Positions 26,304-35,202 are shown, counted from the stretch's first letter. The stretch: DNA of 64,000 nt from Clostridiales bacterium (GCA_018365455.1 JAGZJZ010000018.1:65152-129151), one strand, 5' to 3'. Notes: generated by a model from the letters alone, not told the origin. Translations and numbers: made by a program.

Positions 26304-28049
26304 CTATTTACTGCCCAGTAACTTTAAACACATGCGCATAATCAATCTGCCTAACCCATTTTTTTTCATTGCATTTCCTACCCGGTATTCATCTGTATTC
26401 TTTATATCTTTCAGTTCCGCTGTACATTTCTTATACTTTTTACGAAGCTCTTCACACTGCTTTTTCGACTCTCCATACTTAAACTTCCAGTTCTTGATCT
26501 GAGTCCCCTGCCAAGGTACGGGATAATTTGCAATCCCGGCAAGAGTAGATTTGGGAATTGTAAATAATTCTTTAGGATTCATATCAAACTGGGTACACTG
26601 ACACAGATCGATTACGGTTCCGCTGACCGGAGTCATTACCGCAAGTGGCGATAACAGTACAAATGGATATTTGGAATAGGTTGTTCTTCCATTCATCTCT
26701 ACCGAGTACCTGCCTTTTAGCACACTCTCAATCTGCCTTGCCGGGTCTGCTTCAGTCTGAGTCTTACTATTTACCAATCCATCCATAATTTCTTTTATAA
26801 CTTCATTCCCTTTAGCTGCACCGAATACTTTATCCGTAAAATGAGTTTCATCTAAGAAGCTGAAGAATGCCGGATAACTGCACATACAGTCAAATGGTCC
26901 ATTAATTTTCATATTGGAGCCCAGATAAATTCCACCTTCTGCATAAATTCTTTTCAATGCAAAATATCCGGCTGCCAGTTTAAAATTCTTTTGTAAAAAT
27001 GCCTGCTCTATCATCTGGTTTTCCTGCACATCGCAGTTTGCGGGGTTTAACACAACTACCTCCCCCTCTTCACGAAAGGCCTCCCTGGCCGCTTCTTGGG
27101 CCTGCTGGGTTGTGACTTCCTGTGAAAATCCATCCAGATAAATTCTCTTTGGCACTGCATGCTCTGTCAAACCTATATAGAAGGTAATTTCCTTATATTT
27201 GTCCGGATTTGCCAGATAGCATGGATTCTTTTCAATCATCGGTACAAGTGACTTGAAATATGAAAAGAACTCATCCCCAAAATACCACATTGCTTTGGAT
27301 TTATCAATGGTCTTTTCTGCCATATTCATTACGATTTCATTACGATATTTCGGATCAATATTCTCGATTGCCATTTTTGCAGCTTTTACAAAATCTAAAA
27401 TTTTTCTTTCTTTTGTGCGATGCACGGTGGAATCTTCACGGTCCATCCAGTAATAAACAGGTAATGGCTCATAAGCAACGTTGTTGGCTGCTGCGATCAA
27501 AACAGGAATATAGGCTACATCCTGGTAAATCATGTCTGCAGTTCCACCCGTTCTCTCCCAGAGTTCTTTTTTTACCAGAAGACTCCATAGCGTAAACGGT
27601 GTAATATCCAGAAGCATGCTCTCTTTGGTTACCGGACCCGGCAGTAATCCCAGCAGATATTTCCCGTTACCCCTTACCCGGTACGAGGCACCATAGATCA
27701 GTTCGCAATTTTCTTTTTGGGCACGTGCATACATGCGCTCCAGAGAATTCTCTATCATGTAGTCATCCGCATCACAGAATGCAAGATATGTACCTTTTGC
27801 TTCTTTTATTGCCAGATTTCTTGCAATTCCCTGTCCGTGGTTTTCTGTATGAAGTACCTGCATGATCTGCGGATACTTCTTTTTGTATTCATCCAGAATG
27901 ACACCGGAACTATCGGTCGATCCATCATCAATTGCCACTACTTCTATTTCTTTCATTGTCTGGTTCACAGCAGAATCCAGACATCTTCTTAAGTATTTTT
28001 CCACATTATAAACCGGTATTATGATTGAAATCAGTACTTTTTTATCCAT
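26304..28049 (-). CDS. two-domain glycosyltransferase: GT2 plus degenerate GT32-like domain
   Basis: 581 residues. Residues 1 to about 250 are a normal GT2 domain: ISIIIPVYNVEKYL, IDDGSTDSSG and FCDADDYM near 91-98. From about 280 the sequence resembles the GT32 (OCH1/toxin-like) fold, including RIYAEGGIYLGSN at 368-379. GT32 enzymes have Asp-x-Asp directly after GGIYL, but here the residues are GSN, so the second domain has probably lost metal-dependent catalysis and may only bind acceptor. The last 80 residues are a Lys/Glu-rich helix. GGGAGAT lies 6 nt before the ATG. The gene shares a transcript with the aldolase. Confidence 0.82.
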   Translation of the reverse strand: MDKKVLISIIIPVYNVEKYLRRCLDSAVNQTMKEIEVVAIDDGSTDSSGVILDEYKKKYPQIMQVLHTENHGQGIARNLAIKEAKGTYLAFCDADDYMIENSLERMYARAQKENCELIYGASYRVRGNGKYLLGLLPGPVTKESMLLDITPFTLWSLLVKKELWERTGGTADMIYQDVAYIPVLIAAANNVAYEPLPVYYWMDREDSTVHRTKERKILDFVKAAKMAIENIDPKYRNEIVMNMAEKTIDKSKAMWYFGDEFFSYFKSLVPMIEKNPCYLANPDKYKEITFYIGLTEHAVPKRIYLDGFSQEVTTQQAQEAAREAFREEGEVVVLNPANCDVQENQMIEQAFLQKNFKLAAGYFALKRIYAEGGIYLGSNMKINGPFDCMCSYPAFFSFLDETHFTDKVFGAAKGNEVIKEIMDGLVNSKTQTEADPARQIESVLKGRYSVEMNGRTTYSKYPFVLLSPLAVMTPVSGTVIDLCQCTQFDMNPKELFTIPKSTLAGIANYPVPWQGTQIKNWKFKYGESKKQCEELRKKYKKCTAELKDIKNTDEYRVGNAMKKNGLGRLIMRMCLKLLGSK

Positions 28050-28088
28050 TCTCTTATCTCCCTTATTCTTTAGACTATAGTGCCTGTT

Positions 28089-28141
28089 AAAAAACCCCGC
28101 AAACAGACATCCTTTAAAAAAGCATGCCTGTTTGCAGGGTT
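28089..28141 (-). terminator. strong intrinsic terminator ending the TagF-DUF115-KdsB-HAD run
   Basis: In the minus-strand transcript AACCCTGCAAACAG pairs with CTGTTTGCGGGGTT (28128-28141 with 28093-28106, 13 of 14 Watson-Crick plus one wobble). It is followed by UUUUUU at 28094-28089. The stem starts immediately after the stop of the HAD gene. Confidence 0.93.
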
Positions 28142-28792
28142 CTATATACCAAAAAATCCTCTGATATCCTGGGCTGTATCCGCTGTAAACACGTGCGGAT
28201 GCTCCTTAACATCTCCGTCAGTACGAAATCCAAAACCAAAAGTAACCGCCATAAAGTCAACCCCAGCTTCAAAAGCTCCCACTGCATCGGAAGTCGTGTC
28301 CCCTATCAGGATACCTTCTTTTGAAAGAGTAAGCCCCATAAGGGATTCGCAGCGCATAAGTACATCCTTTTTTGTCATTTTACTGGCAAAATCGGATCCG
28401 CAGATCACATCACAGTGTTCTGCTATATTGAAATGCTCTAATATCTCGATTGCATAATCTTCTCTTTTTAAAGTAGCAACCCCAATTTTATAGCCTTTTG
28501 CGTGGAGGGCTTTTAGTAAATCATAGATGCCTTCATACGCTTCTGCCAGAAACAGGTCGTGATTTTTATACCGGTCCCGGAAAATCTCCGTTGCCCGATC
28601 GGCCTCTTCTTCTGTTAATCCATACTGTTTCATCAGGGATTTCTTAATCGGCGGTCCAATGAAAGTGCGTTTTACTTCATTTTCCAGAGGCTTGTACCCC
28701 ATCTTATCAATGGTATAGTCCACACTTTTTAATACGCCTGCGGAAGTGTCCAGCAGGGTTCCGTCCAGGTCGAATATTACTGCTTTATACAT
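28142..28792 (-). CDS. HAD-superfamily phosphatase (Gph-like)
   Basis: 216 residues. The nucleophile motif FDLDGTLLDT has Asp8 and Asp10. The small helical cap (subfamily IA), a VATLKRE motif II region and IGDTTSDAVGA (motif IV) complete the active site. It is a soluble phosphomonoesterase. It lies 9 nt after the KdsB-like CMP-sugar synthetase and before a terminator. By analogy with KdsC in the KDO pathway it could remove the phosphate from a ulosonate phosphate, though KdsC belongs to a different HAD subclass. A general phosphoglycolate-type housekeeping role is the alternative. AGGAG is 6 nt upstream. Confidence 0.88.
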   Translation of the reverse strand: MYKAVIFDLDGTLLDTSAGVLKSVDYTIDKMGYKPLENEVKRTFIGPPIKKSLMKQYGLTEEEADRATEIFRDRYKNHDLFLAEAYEGIYDLLKALHAKGYKIGVATLKREDYAIEILEHFNIAEHCDVICGSDFASKMTKKDVLMRCESLMGLTLSKEGILIGDTTSDAVGAFEAGVDFMAVTFGFGFRTDGDVKEHPHVFTADTAQDIRGFFGI

Positions 28793-28800
28793 AAATACTC

Positions 28801-29538
28801 CTATCCTACGATTCCTTCTGCAACCATTAAGTCTTTTACCATTTCCAGATCCTTCGGTGTATCCACGGACACCGTTCTGCAGTCAACGTCCACAAATTTT
28901 ACATTTTTGTGATGTTCGATGTAGCGGATCAGGTCGCATTCTTCTACCTTCTCCAGCATGCTCTGAGGTGTGGTTACAAAGAAATCCAGTGCCTCTTTTG
29001 TAAATGCACAGATTCCAACAAATTTCTTATAATCGAATTCCAGGCTTCCCTTTGGATATGGGAGCGGGCTTCTGGATGTATAGAGGCCGTCTCCTGCTTC
29101 GTTGGCTATCATTTTAATATTTGTAAAGTCGATGACTTCCGGTCCTGTCTTGATGGTGGTCATTGCGTTGGCAACAAAGAATTCAGGGGTATTTTTTGCC
29201 GTTTCCACTACTTTTTCAATTGCCTGTGCCTCAATTAGCGGTTCGTCTCCGCCGATGAACACATAGATATCTGCCGGAATCAGATCGGATACTTCATGAG
29301 TCCGCTCTGTAGGGTTTGTGTGCTTTTCACTTGTCATCAGCACCTTGAATCCGTATCCTGTGCAGACGTCATAGATCTCCTGATTATCGGTTGCCACATA
29401 CACTTCATCGAAGTTTCTCACCTTGCTTACCTGCTGATATACCCACCAGATCATTGGCTTGCCATGAAGATCTGCCAATGGTTTCCCCGGAAATCTGCTT
29501 GATTTGTATCTTGATGGTATTACTCCTACTACTTTCAT
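28801..29538 (-). CDS. KdsB-like CMP-sugar synthetase (3-deoxy-ulosonate cytidylyltransferase family)
   Basis: 245 residues, the usual length of KdsB. It shows IPSRYKSSRFPGKPL at residues 7-21, GGDEPLI (usual QGDEPLI), LYTSRSPLPYP, FVGICAFTKEAL and SVDTPKDLEMV. These match the CMP-KDO synthetase family in order and spacing. Departures are GGDEP for QGDEP and TERTHEV where KdsB has a TDR-type segment. The reaction would be CTP plus a 3-deoxy-2-ulosonate giving its CMP derivative. KDO itself is an LPS sugar, so a relative is more likely in this Gram-positive. It overlaps the upstream DUF115-like gene by 4 nt (ATGA-type coupling). GGAGG is 9 nt before the ATG. Confidence 0.88.
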   Translation of the reverse strand: MKVVGVIPSRYKSSRFPGKPLADLHGKPMIWWVYQQVSKVRNFDEVYVATDNQEIYDVCTGYGFKVLMTSEKHTNPTERTHEVSDLIPADIYVFIGGDEPLIEAQAIEKVVETAKNTPEFFVANAMTTIKTGPEVIDFTNIKMIANEAGDGLYTSRSPLPYPKGSLEFDYKKFVGICAFTKEALDFFVTTPQSMLEKVEECDLIRYIEHHKNVKFVDVDCRTVSVDTPKDLEMVKDLMVAEGIVG

Positions 29539-30446
29539 GCGTTCACGCCTCCTATTATGTCATCCAGGTTTACACGTTCAAACGCCTCCAGAGCTCCACC
29601 TCTGGTAGCATTGTAAATCTTGACATCTCTCTCATTTGCAAAATCATTTAATTTATTATATGCAAAAATTGCTTTCTGCCTGTAATATTCAGATACTTCT
29701 TCTTTGGTCAGATCCTGGGCCTTCAACCGGTTCTCAATCCGCTTTACATCCATCTGTTTCATATCATCACTCAGATAATCTTTGATAAAATGGCTGTCTT
29801 TTGCCAGACTGGAGGTACAGTCCACACCGATGAGATAGATCTCACTAAATCCCATATAGATCGCAAGCTCTATCATAAAGGACATAACCGTAGCACCGGA
29901 AGGAACATAATAAGAGAGAAAATTGTTGCTGATCTTATAGGGTTCTTTTGCCACGTTGTAGACATAGGTGCTGTCCTTCGGCCTTTTTTTCATATAGTGG
30001 TAAGCAGTCAGATTCACAAAGAAAGGCGCCTCCACATGTTCTGCAATCTCTTCTGAGAGATTTTTTGCAAACATCACATCAATCAGACAATGGTAGGTGG
30101 GGCGCCACTTCGTCTGGTCGAATATTTTGTAGACCATATTGCAGCCAATCGTCTTCTCATCTTTGATCAGATCCAGATCACTGCTGGTTAAGCTTGGACC
30201 ATTACCTACCAGAAAACAGCGTTCCCCTTTATGTTTATCCTTATAGGACTTTAAACGCTTACTGTTTGCCAACAGACAGATACCTCTGCCGCGAAATACA
30301 CCGGATAATCGAAAGTAACCTTCTTTTGTTTTCTTAAATACCAGTTTTATGAACTTTTTAATACGCCGAAAACCTTTTTTTATAACTTTAATTACCTTTC
30401 TCACGCGCCAGCCAATGCCGACTTTCAGTTTATCTGTGAATCCCAT
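29535..30446 (-). CDS. DUF115/GT42-like putative CMP-sugar transferase
   Basis: 303 residues. A very basic N-terminal stretch of about 45 residues (probable membrane contact) precedes the domain. That domain starts GERCFLVGNGPSLTSSDLD at 75-93, then IGCNMVYKIF and later IYLIGVDCT. The GNGPSL and following Asn signature is shared by the GT42 sialyltransferases (CST-I) and the DUF115/Maf group, which move CMP-activated nonulosonic acids. Coupled by a 4-nt overlap to the KdsB-like gene, it is the natural candidate to transfer that CMP-sugar. AGAGGTG precedes the ATG by 4 nt. MptE-like pterin kinases share the fold, so transferase function is inferred from context. Confidence 0.72.
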   Translation of the reverse strand: MGFTDKLKVGIGWRVRKVIKVIKKGFRRIKKFIKLVFKKTKEGYFRLSGVFRGRGICLLANSKRLKSYKDKHKGERCFLVGNGPSLTSSDLDLIKDEKTIGCNMVYKIFDQTKWRPTYHCLIDVMFAKNLSEEIAEHVEAPFFVNLTAYHYMKKRPKDSTYVYNVAKEPYKISNNFLSYYVPSGATVMSFMIELAIYMGFSEIYLIGVDCTSSLAKDSHFIKDYLSDDMKQMDVKRIENRLKAQDLTKEEVSEYYRQKAIFAYNKLNDFANERDVKIYNATRGGALEAFERVNLDDIIGGVNA

Positions 30447-30541
30447 ATAACACCTCTGACTTCTATTAATTTCTTAACATACATGCTTTGAACTATTTTT
30501 TAATTCATTCCTGCCATTTGTCGTATCTTAAATTCCTAACA

Positions 30542-30581
30542 GCCTGTAATTAGTATTGCCTGCCTGTAATTACCGCCCTGC
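30542..30581. repeat. two tandem 20-nt units
   Basis: GCCTGTAATTA occurs at 30542-30552 and again at 30562-30572, a 20-bp period. The second copy contains the stop codon of the TagF-like gene at 30570. It may be simple slippage. It lies in a 123-bp gap that otherwise holds no clear hairpin. Confidence 0.6.
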
Positions 30582-31853
30582 CGGAATACAGATATCCAGC
30601 ACTTTTTTACTGGTATCCGGTCCATCCAGATAATTAAACTTCTGATTAAACGCCTGATACTTTTCATCCACCGTATAATTTTCAAACAGATCTGTTATGG
30701 CATCCGCAAGCTTACTCTCTTCCTGAATAATCGGTCCTGGAAGTTCATTTAAATCCAGGTAAAAACCACGGATCTGATTCATATACTCATCCAGATCATA
30801 CATATAGAACAATACCGGTCTTTTCAGATTGGCAAAATCGAAGAATGCACTGGAATAGTCTGTAATAAGCATATCGCTGACCACATACAGTTCATTAATA
30901 TCATTGTGTTCCGATACATCCACAATTCTCTCGGGATAGCGGTACTCTCCAGTAAATTTGTTCAAATGGTGAGTCCGGAATAAAATAACGTATTCCTCTC
31001 CCAGCTTTTCTACCAGGGCATCCAGATCCACATGCTGCTGATAGAGGTATCCCTGACCTTCCACATACTGGTTATCTCTCCAGGTGGGAACATAGAGAAT
31101 CACCTTTTTATCTTTCCCAATATGAAACATTTCTTTTAAACGTTCCACATCCTGACTGGTGTGGGTGAAAAGGAAATCATTCCTGGGATATCCGGTTTCC
31201 AGAAGAATTCCTTCTTTGCCGAATTTAGAAATTCCAAAAGAAGTATCGAATTTTTCACTGGCAAATTTGGAAGGGGATAAAAAATAGTCCAGTTTCTTCA
31301 CATGCTGCTTGTATTTATTATAGTTTTCCTTCAAAGTACGTTTTTTATCACTGTCAAATTCAATATCCAGTCCCAGTCTTTTTAAAGGCGTGCCATGCCA
31401 TGTCTGGATGACAACCTGATCCTTTTTGGGATAGAGATAATTCGTAACCGAAGCATTGCAAACCCAGTATTTGGCCCTTGCATGATATTCATAATACTTT
31501 TTAGAACGTACCTTCGTAATAAAGGTATTTCTGTTTTCTTTTAAAAACTCAAAGTTCTTTGTATTCTTAAACACCCATACAAATTGAAAATCCTTGTATG
31601 CCTCATCCTTTAGCATAGCCTCATACAGCGCTCTTGGACTGTCTCCATACTGAGATCCAAAGAATCCGGTGAAGATAACCATATGGCTGTCCGTTGGAGT
31701 CTTAATACCATACCAGGTACCTTTCAGCCTCCGCATCAGATACACATATTTCCGGTAGAATTTTAACACCGCCGGATGATTATTGCTGCATTTTTTCAGA
31801 GTCCTTTTGATTTTCCCATGCAGTCTCCCTGCAAAACTTTTGTTCTTTGACAT
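30570..31853 (-). CDS. CDP-glycerol glycerophosphotransferase family protein (TagF-like)
   Basis: 427 residues. The Glyphos_transf domain shows QTWHGTPLKRLG (catalytic His region), YVPTWRD, LFRTHHL and MLITDYSSAFFDF. These peripheral membrane enzymes add glycerol-phosphate, or related polyol-phosphate, units from CDP-polyol to a lipid-linked teichoic acid. A basic N-terminal helix of about 50 residues fits membrane binding. AAGGAGG is 6 nt before the ATG. It follows TagH by 11 nt and is one of three paralogues in the cluster. Primer, polymerase and branch roles cannot be assigned among them. Confidence 0.9.
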   Translation of the reverse strand: MSKNKSFAGRLHGKIKRTLKKCSNNHPAVLKFYRKYVYLMRRLKGTWYGIKTPTDSHMVIFTGFFGSQYGDSPRALYEAMLKDEAYKDFQFVWVFKNTKNFEFLKENRNTFITKVRSKKYYEYHARAKYWVCNASVTNYLYPKKDQVVIQTWHGTPLKRLGLDIEFDSDKKRTLKENYNKYKQHVKKLDYFLSPSKFASEKFDTSFGISKFGKEGILLETGYPRNDFLFTHTSQDVERLKEMFHIGKDKKVILYVPTWRDNQYVEGQGYLYQQHVDLDALVEKLGEEYVILFRTHHLNKFTGEYRYPERIVDVSEHNDINELYVVSDMLITDYSSAFFDFANLKRPVLFYMYDLDEYMNQIRGFYLDLNELPGPIIQEESKLADAITDLFENYTVDEKYQAFNQKFNYLDGPDTSKKVLDICIPAGR

Positions 31854-31864
31854 GCATTGCCTCC

Positions 31865-32596
31865 TTACTGCATAAATTCTTCATAAACTGGCAGTACTTC
31901 TTCTGCAGTTCCAAGCATTTTCACTTCCCCGTCATGAAGCCAGAGAATCCGGTCACACAAGGAACGAAGCGTATCATTATTATGAGATACAATTACCACA
32001 GTCCGGTCTTTTTCACTGATCAGTTCCTTCATCTTGCGGTAACTCTTCTTTTTAAATTTTGCATCACCCACACTTAAAACTTCATCAATCAACATAATAT
32101 CGGTCTTTAAAATAGCGGTAATGGAAAACGCAAGCTTGGAATACATACCGCTTGAATAAGTCTTAACCGGCATGTTAATGAACTTGCCAAGACCTGCAAA
32201 CTCTATGATATCCGGCATCTGTCTGCGCACTTCTTCTTCCGAGAATCCCAGGAGCATTCCGGAAAGCATAATATTTTCTTTACCGGACAGGCTCTTCTGG
32301 AAACCAACTCCAATAGACAGAAGGGATACGGAATGTCCATAGAGGTCAATGGTTCCGGAATCCGGGGAGAAAATTCCTGCGATAGCCCGGAGCATTGTGG
32401 ATTTTCCGCTGCCGTTCTTACCTACAATCCCAAGAATTTCCCCTTCCCGCACCTGAAACGAAACATTTTTTACCGCCTCATGGACCTCCGTTTTTGTTTT
32501 CTTTAATTTAAAAAAGTTCTTTTTGATGGAATATGCATTTAAACATTTATATGAAATATTAAGACCTTCCACCTTAATCGCATTTTCAACACTCAT
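31865..32596 (-). CDS. tagH: teichoic-acid ABC exporter, ATPase subunit (TagH)
   Basis: 243 residues. Walker A is GIVGKNGSGKST, the signature is YSSGMYSKL, Walker B is IMLIDEVLS and the switch His is in VSHNND. The loop LLSIGVGFQKSLSGKENI is typical of polysaccharide/teichoic-acid ABC exporters. It lacks the extra C-terminal domain of B. subtilis TagH, so carrier recognition by a C-terminal sugar-binding domain is not expected. The ATG follows the stop of tagG with no gap, and its AAGGTG box lies inside tagG. Confidence 0.93.
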   Translation of the reverse strand: MSVENAIKVEGLNISYKCLNAYSIKKNFFKLKKTKTEVHEAVKNVSFQVREGEILGIVGKNGSGKSTMLRAIAGIFSPDSGTIDLYGHSVSLLSIGVGFQKSLSGKENIMLSGMLLGFSEEEVRRQMPDIIEFAGLGKFINMPVKTYSSGMYSKLAFSITAILKTDIMLIDEVLSVGDAKFKKKSYRKMKELISEKDRTVVIVSHNNDTLRSLCDRILWLHDGEVKMLGTAEEVLPVYEEFMQ

Positions 32597-33388
32597 CTAT
32601 ATCACCTTCACGTAACTGTTTTCATATTTGTAAATCACCCGTACACCTATGCAGGATAAAACGAATCCAACCACCAGCCACATTAACATAAATTTATGAT
32701 GTGGGAACTGGGAATACAGCATCGTCCGTCTCAGAGAGTACATGATAAATGCAGCAGGGTTAAAATTAAGCAGCAGATTCTTAATCGGAACCGGAATCTG
32801 GCTCATGGAATCAATAGCGTAAAATACTCCGGACATGTAGAAGATCAATTTCAAAAATACCGTTAAAATATTCTGCAGGTCCTCAATAAACACTCCAAAA
32901 TGGCATACAATTGCACTAATTCCGAATGTAAACAGACACAAAATCAGAATCAGCGGAAAAAAGTATAAAATCTTTATACTAAAAGGTACTCTCCAGATGA
33001 CCATCATGATAATTACCAGGCCAAAAGATACCATCATTTTAAATCCGTTTACCAGCATATTTTTTAAAATCAGCATATACTTAGGTACATAAACTTTAGA
33101 AACTACCGCACTATTGCTTTTTACAACCCTCACACTGCTGATCACAACTTTGTTAAAGAAATTCCAGACAGAAAGGCCGATAAATACATAGATTGGGAAA
33201 AAATCTATTTTTTTATTGCTGAAAACAATCTGGGCAATAAAAGTATATACCATCATAAAAAGAAGCGGGTCTAAAATCCACCACAACCAGTTTAAATAGG
33301 AACTGGCAACTTCCGACTTCAGCTCTGATCTGGCTGCATACATGGTATATTGATAAAATTTTTTAATATCACTAATAAATCGTTTCAT
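32597..33388 (-). CDS. tagG: teichoic-acid ABC exporter, permease subunit (TagG)
   Basis: 263 residues with six predicted membrane helices of the ABC-2 type. The WWILDPLLFMMVYTF segment and the YMSGVFYAID loop are characteristic of polysaccharide ABC exporter permeases. With TagH it should flip the completed lipid-linked teichoic acid outward. AGGAG is 10 nt before the ATG. Directly downstream of TagD and upstream of TagH, matching known tag loci. Confidence 0.92.
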   Translation of the reverse strand: MKRFISDIKKFYQYTMYAARSELKSEVASSYLNWLWWILDPLLFMMVYTFIAQIVFSNKKIDFFPIYVFIGLSVWNFFNKVVISSVRVVKSNSAVVSKVYVPKYMLILKNMLVNGFKMMVSFGLVIIMMVIWRVPFSIKILYFFPLILILCLFTFGISAIVCHFGVFIEDLQNILTVFLKLIFYMSGVFYAIDSMSQIPVPIKNLLLNFNPAAFIMYSLRRTMLYSQFPHHKFMLMWLVVGFVLSCIGVRVIYKYENSYVKVI

Positions 33389-33401
33389 GAATTTCCGGCT
33401 C

Positions 33402-33791
33402 CTATTTCTTTAAATCCTGTTTTATCTGAGTAGTGGAAATCTCAGGGGTTCTGGGCAGGTATACCACATCGCAGTATTCTTTCAGGAAATCAAATTTTCC
33501 TTCCCAGTCATCTCCCATTACAAATGTATCCACTTTGAATTCTTGCACATCACTGACCTTCTGATCCCAGGAATTCTCAGGGATCACCAGATCTACATAA
33601 CGGATTGACTCCAGCAGACGCTTTCTTTCACTATATGGAAAATAGCATTTTTTCTGTTTCTCATCCCAGTTAAATTCATCTGTAGACAATGCTACAATCA
33701 GGTAATCTCCAAGCGCTTTGGCTCTCTGAAGCAGATTCACGTGTCCATAGTGGAGTAAATCGTATGTTCCATAGGTAATAATTTTTTTCAT
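33402..33791 (-). CDS. tagD: glycerol-3-phosphate cytidylyltransferase
   Basis: 129 residues with the chosen start, the same length as B. subtilis TagD. ITYGTYDLLHYGHVNLLQRA contains the HxGH motif (His14, His17), GDDWEGKFDFL the substrate loop, and RTPEISTTQIK the C-terminal nucleotide motif. It makes CDP-glycerol from CTP and sn-glycerol-3-P for the TagF-like enzymes. The ATG at 33791 matches the family start. An upstream ATG at 33803 is possible, and neither has a strong ribosome site. A dyad CAGTTTAAACTG (33813-33824) lies just upstream in the leader. Confidence 0.94.
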   Translation of the reverse strand: MKKIITYGTYDLLHYGHVNLLQRAKALGDYLIVALSTDEFNWDEKQKKCYFPYSERKRLLESIRYVDLVIPENSWDQKVSDVQEFKVDTFVMGDDWEGKFDFLKEYCDVVYLPRTPEISTTQIKQDLKK

Positions 33792-33911
33792 CTTTATGCC
33801 CATTACATACCGCAGTTTAAACTGTGGCTTCCTTTCTATTTGTTTTCTTTCAGCGTTTCACTTCATCTAATGTAGTCTTACGATTTCCAAAACAATCCAG
33901 ACATTCCAGAT

Positions 33912-33940
33912 ATTATATCATACAACATTTCCAGGTGCAA
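33912..33940 (-). promoter_or_regulatory. extended -10 promoter for tagD-tagG-tagH
   Basis: TGATATAAT on the minus strand (-10 at 33912-33917), 17-bp spacer, weak -35 TTGCAC at 33935-33940. The -35 lies in the last codons of the upstream TagF-like gene, whose stop (33918-33920) overlaps the TG of the extended -10. The resulting leader to tagD is about 110 nt. Confidence 0.55.
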
Positions 33941-35189
33941 CTACCGGTGAAAGGCTGATACAGGTTTCCAGTACAGCCCGGCTTGCATTTTCGCCGCTGT
34001 GCGGATTGTAAATTTCATTAAAATGCCTGTACTTTTCATCGTAGGGACACCCATCCAGCGCTTCCCGTATTGCACCTGACAATTCCCCTTCTGTTTTAAT
34101 CAATTTGCCGGGCAGGGTATCGATATCAATATAGAAATCCCGCATTTCGTTTTTATACTGTTCAAAATCATACATATAATAAATGATCGGCCGTTTCAGG
34201 TTGGCATAATCAAAAAAGACACTGGAGTAATCCGTCATCAGCAAATCACTGACAATGTACAGATCATTAATATCTCCATATTCAGAAACATCGATTACAA
34301 ATCCCTCATACTGTTTCAGATCAATGACATTCTTAATAAAGTAGTGGGTCCGAAACAAAATCACGCATTCATCCTGAAATTCTTCCTGCAAAACCGCAAA
34401 GTCCAGCCCTAAGCTATAGGTACATCCAACACCTACTTCCTGCATGCTGTCACGCCAGGTAGGTGCATACAGGATCACTTTTTTCCCCTGGGGAATACCG
34501 AGCTTTTTCTTTACAGCCTCAGCCTGTTCCTCTGTATACTGATAGAGAAAATCATTTCGTGGATATCCTTTTTCTACAAATATATGGTCCTTTCCAAGCG
34601 CTTTCAGGTTAAAAGCAGAAGTAATCTTTTCCGTATAGAATGGCGAAGGAGAGATAATATAATCGTATTTCATCGCATCGTATTCATACTCCCGGTTCAG
34701 TTCCCGCTCCTCCTGTGCTCCGCCCTTATGCACCTTGACATCAAAGCCTAAGCGCTTAAGCGGTGTGCCATGCCAGCACTGGATATAGACCTGATCCTTT
34801 TTTTTCTGAATTTCATCCAGCATTCTGCTGTTCGTTACCCAGTACTTTGCCTGGGCAGCATAACGAAAGTACTTCTTGCTTCTATGGCGGATCACGATAG
34901 TATCTTCCCGTTCTGCCAATTCCCGGTAATTCTCCGGATCCTCAAAAGCCCATACCTTTTTATAATCATCATACCTGCCATCCCGGATCATCTCTTCATA
35001 GACAGCCTTTGGGCTGCAGCTGTAATTCCTGCCCTTGTACGATTCAAATAATATTAATTTTTCCTGGGTAGCATAACGCTTTTCATACTCCAGTTTATTA
35101 CGCGTCCTACGATAAAAACTGCGCAGTCTTACACAGCCTTCCCGCACAGCCGGATTGGCACTTAGCATTTTCAGTATTTCTTTTTTCAT
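33918..35189 (-). CDS. CDP-glycerol glycerophosphotransferase family protein (TagF-like)
   Basis: 423 residues. It has QCWHGTPLKRLGFD, LYAPTWRDSM, LFRTHYFI and LLMTDYSSVFFDYANLKRP, in the same order as its paralogue at 30570-31853, and the two are closely similar along their whole length. The insert after the HGTP motif (VKVHKGGAQEERE) is longer here. AGGAG is 10 nt before the ATG. It should transfer a polyol phosphate to the growing chain. Two closely related enzymes may build alternating or branched units. Confidence 0.9.
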   Translation of the reverse strand: MKKEILKMLSANPAVREGCVRLRSFYRRTRNKLEYEKRYATQEKLILFESYKGRNYSCSPKAVYEEMIRDGRYDDYKKVWAFEDPENYRELAEREDTIVIRHRSKKYFRYAAQAKYWVTNSRMLDEIQKKKDQVYIQCWHGTPLKRLGFDVKVHKGGAQEERELNREYEYDAMKYDYIISPSPFYTEKITSAFNLKALGKDHIFVEKGYPRNDFLYQYTEEQAEAVKKKLGIPQGKKVILYAPTWRDSMQEVGVGCTYSLGLDFAVLQEEFQDECVILFRTHYFIKNVIDLKQYEGFVIDVSEYGDINDLYIVSDLLMTDYSSVFFDYANLKRPIIYYMYDFEQYKNEMRDFYIDIDTLPGKLIKTEGELSGAIREALDGCPYDEKYRHFNEIYNPHSGENASRAVLETCISLSPVVAPGNVV

Positions 35190-35202
35190 GGGTTACATAC
35201 TC

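Noticed and set aside
28801..29538. Naming the CMP-sugar synthetase kdsB outright
   Set aside because: No KdsA, KdsD or LPS genes are present and motif residues differ, so only family membership is claimed.
30542..30581. Att site or regulator binding site from the tandem GCCTGTAATTA
   Set aside because: Only two copies are present, one inside a stop region, with no integrase or further copies nearby.
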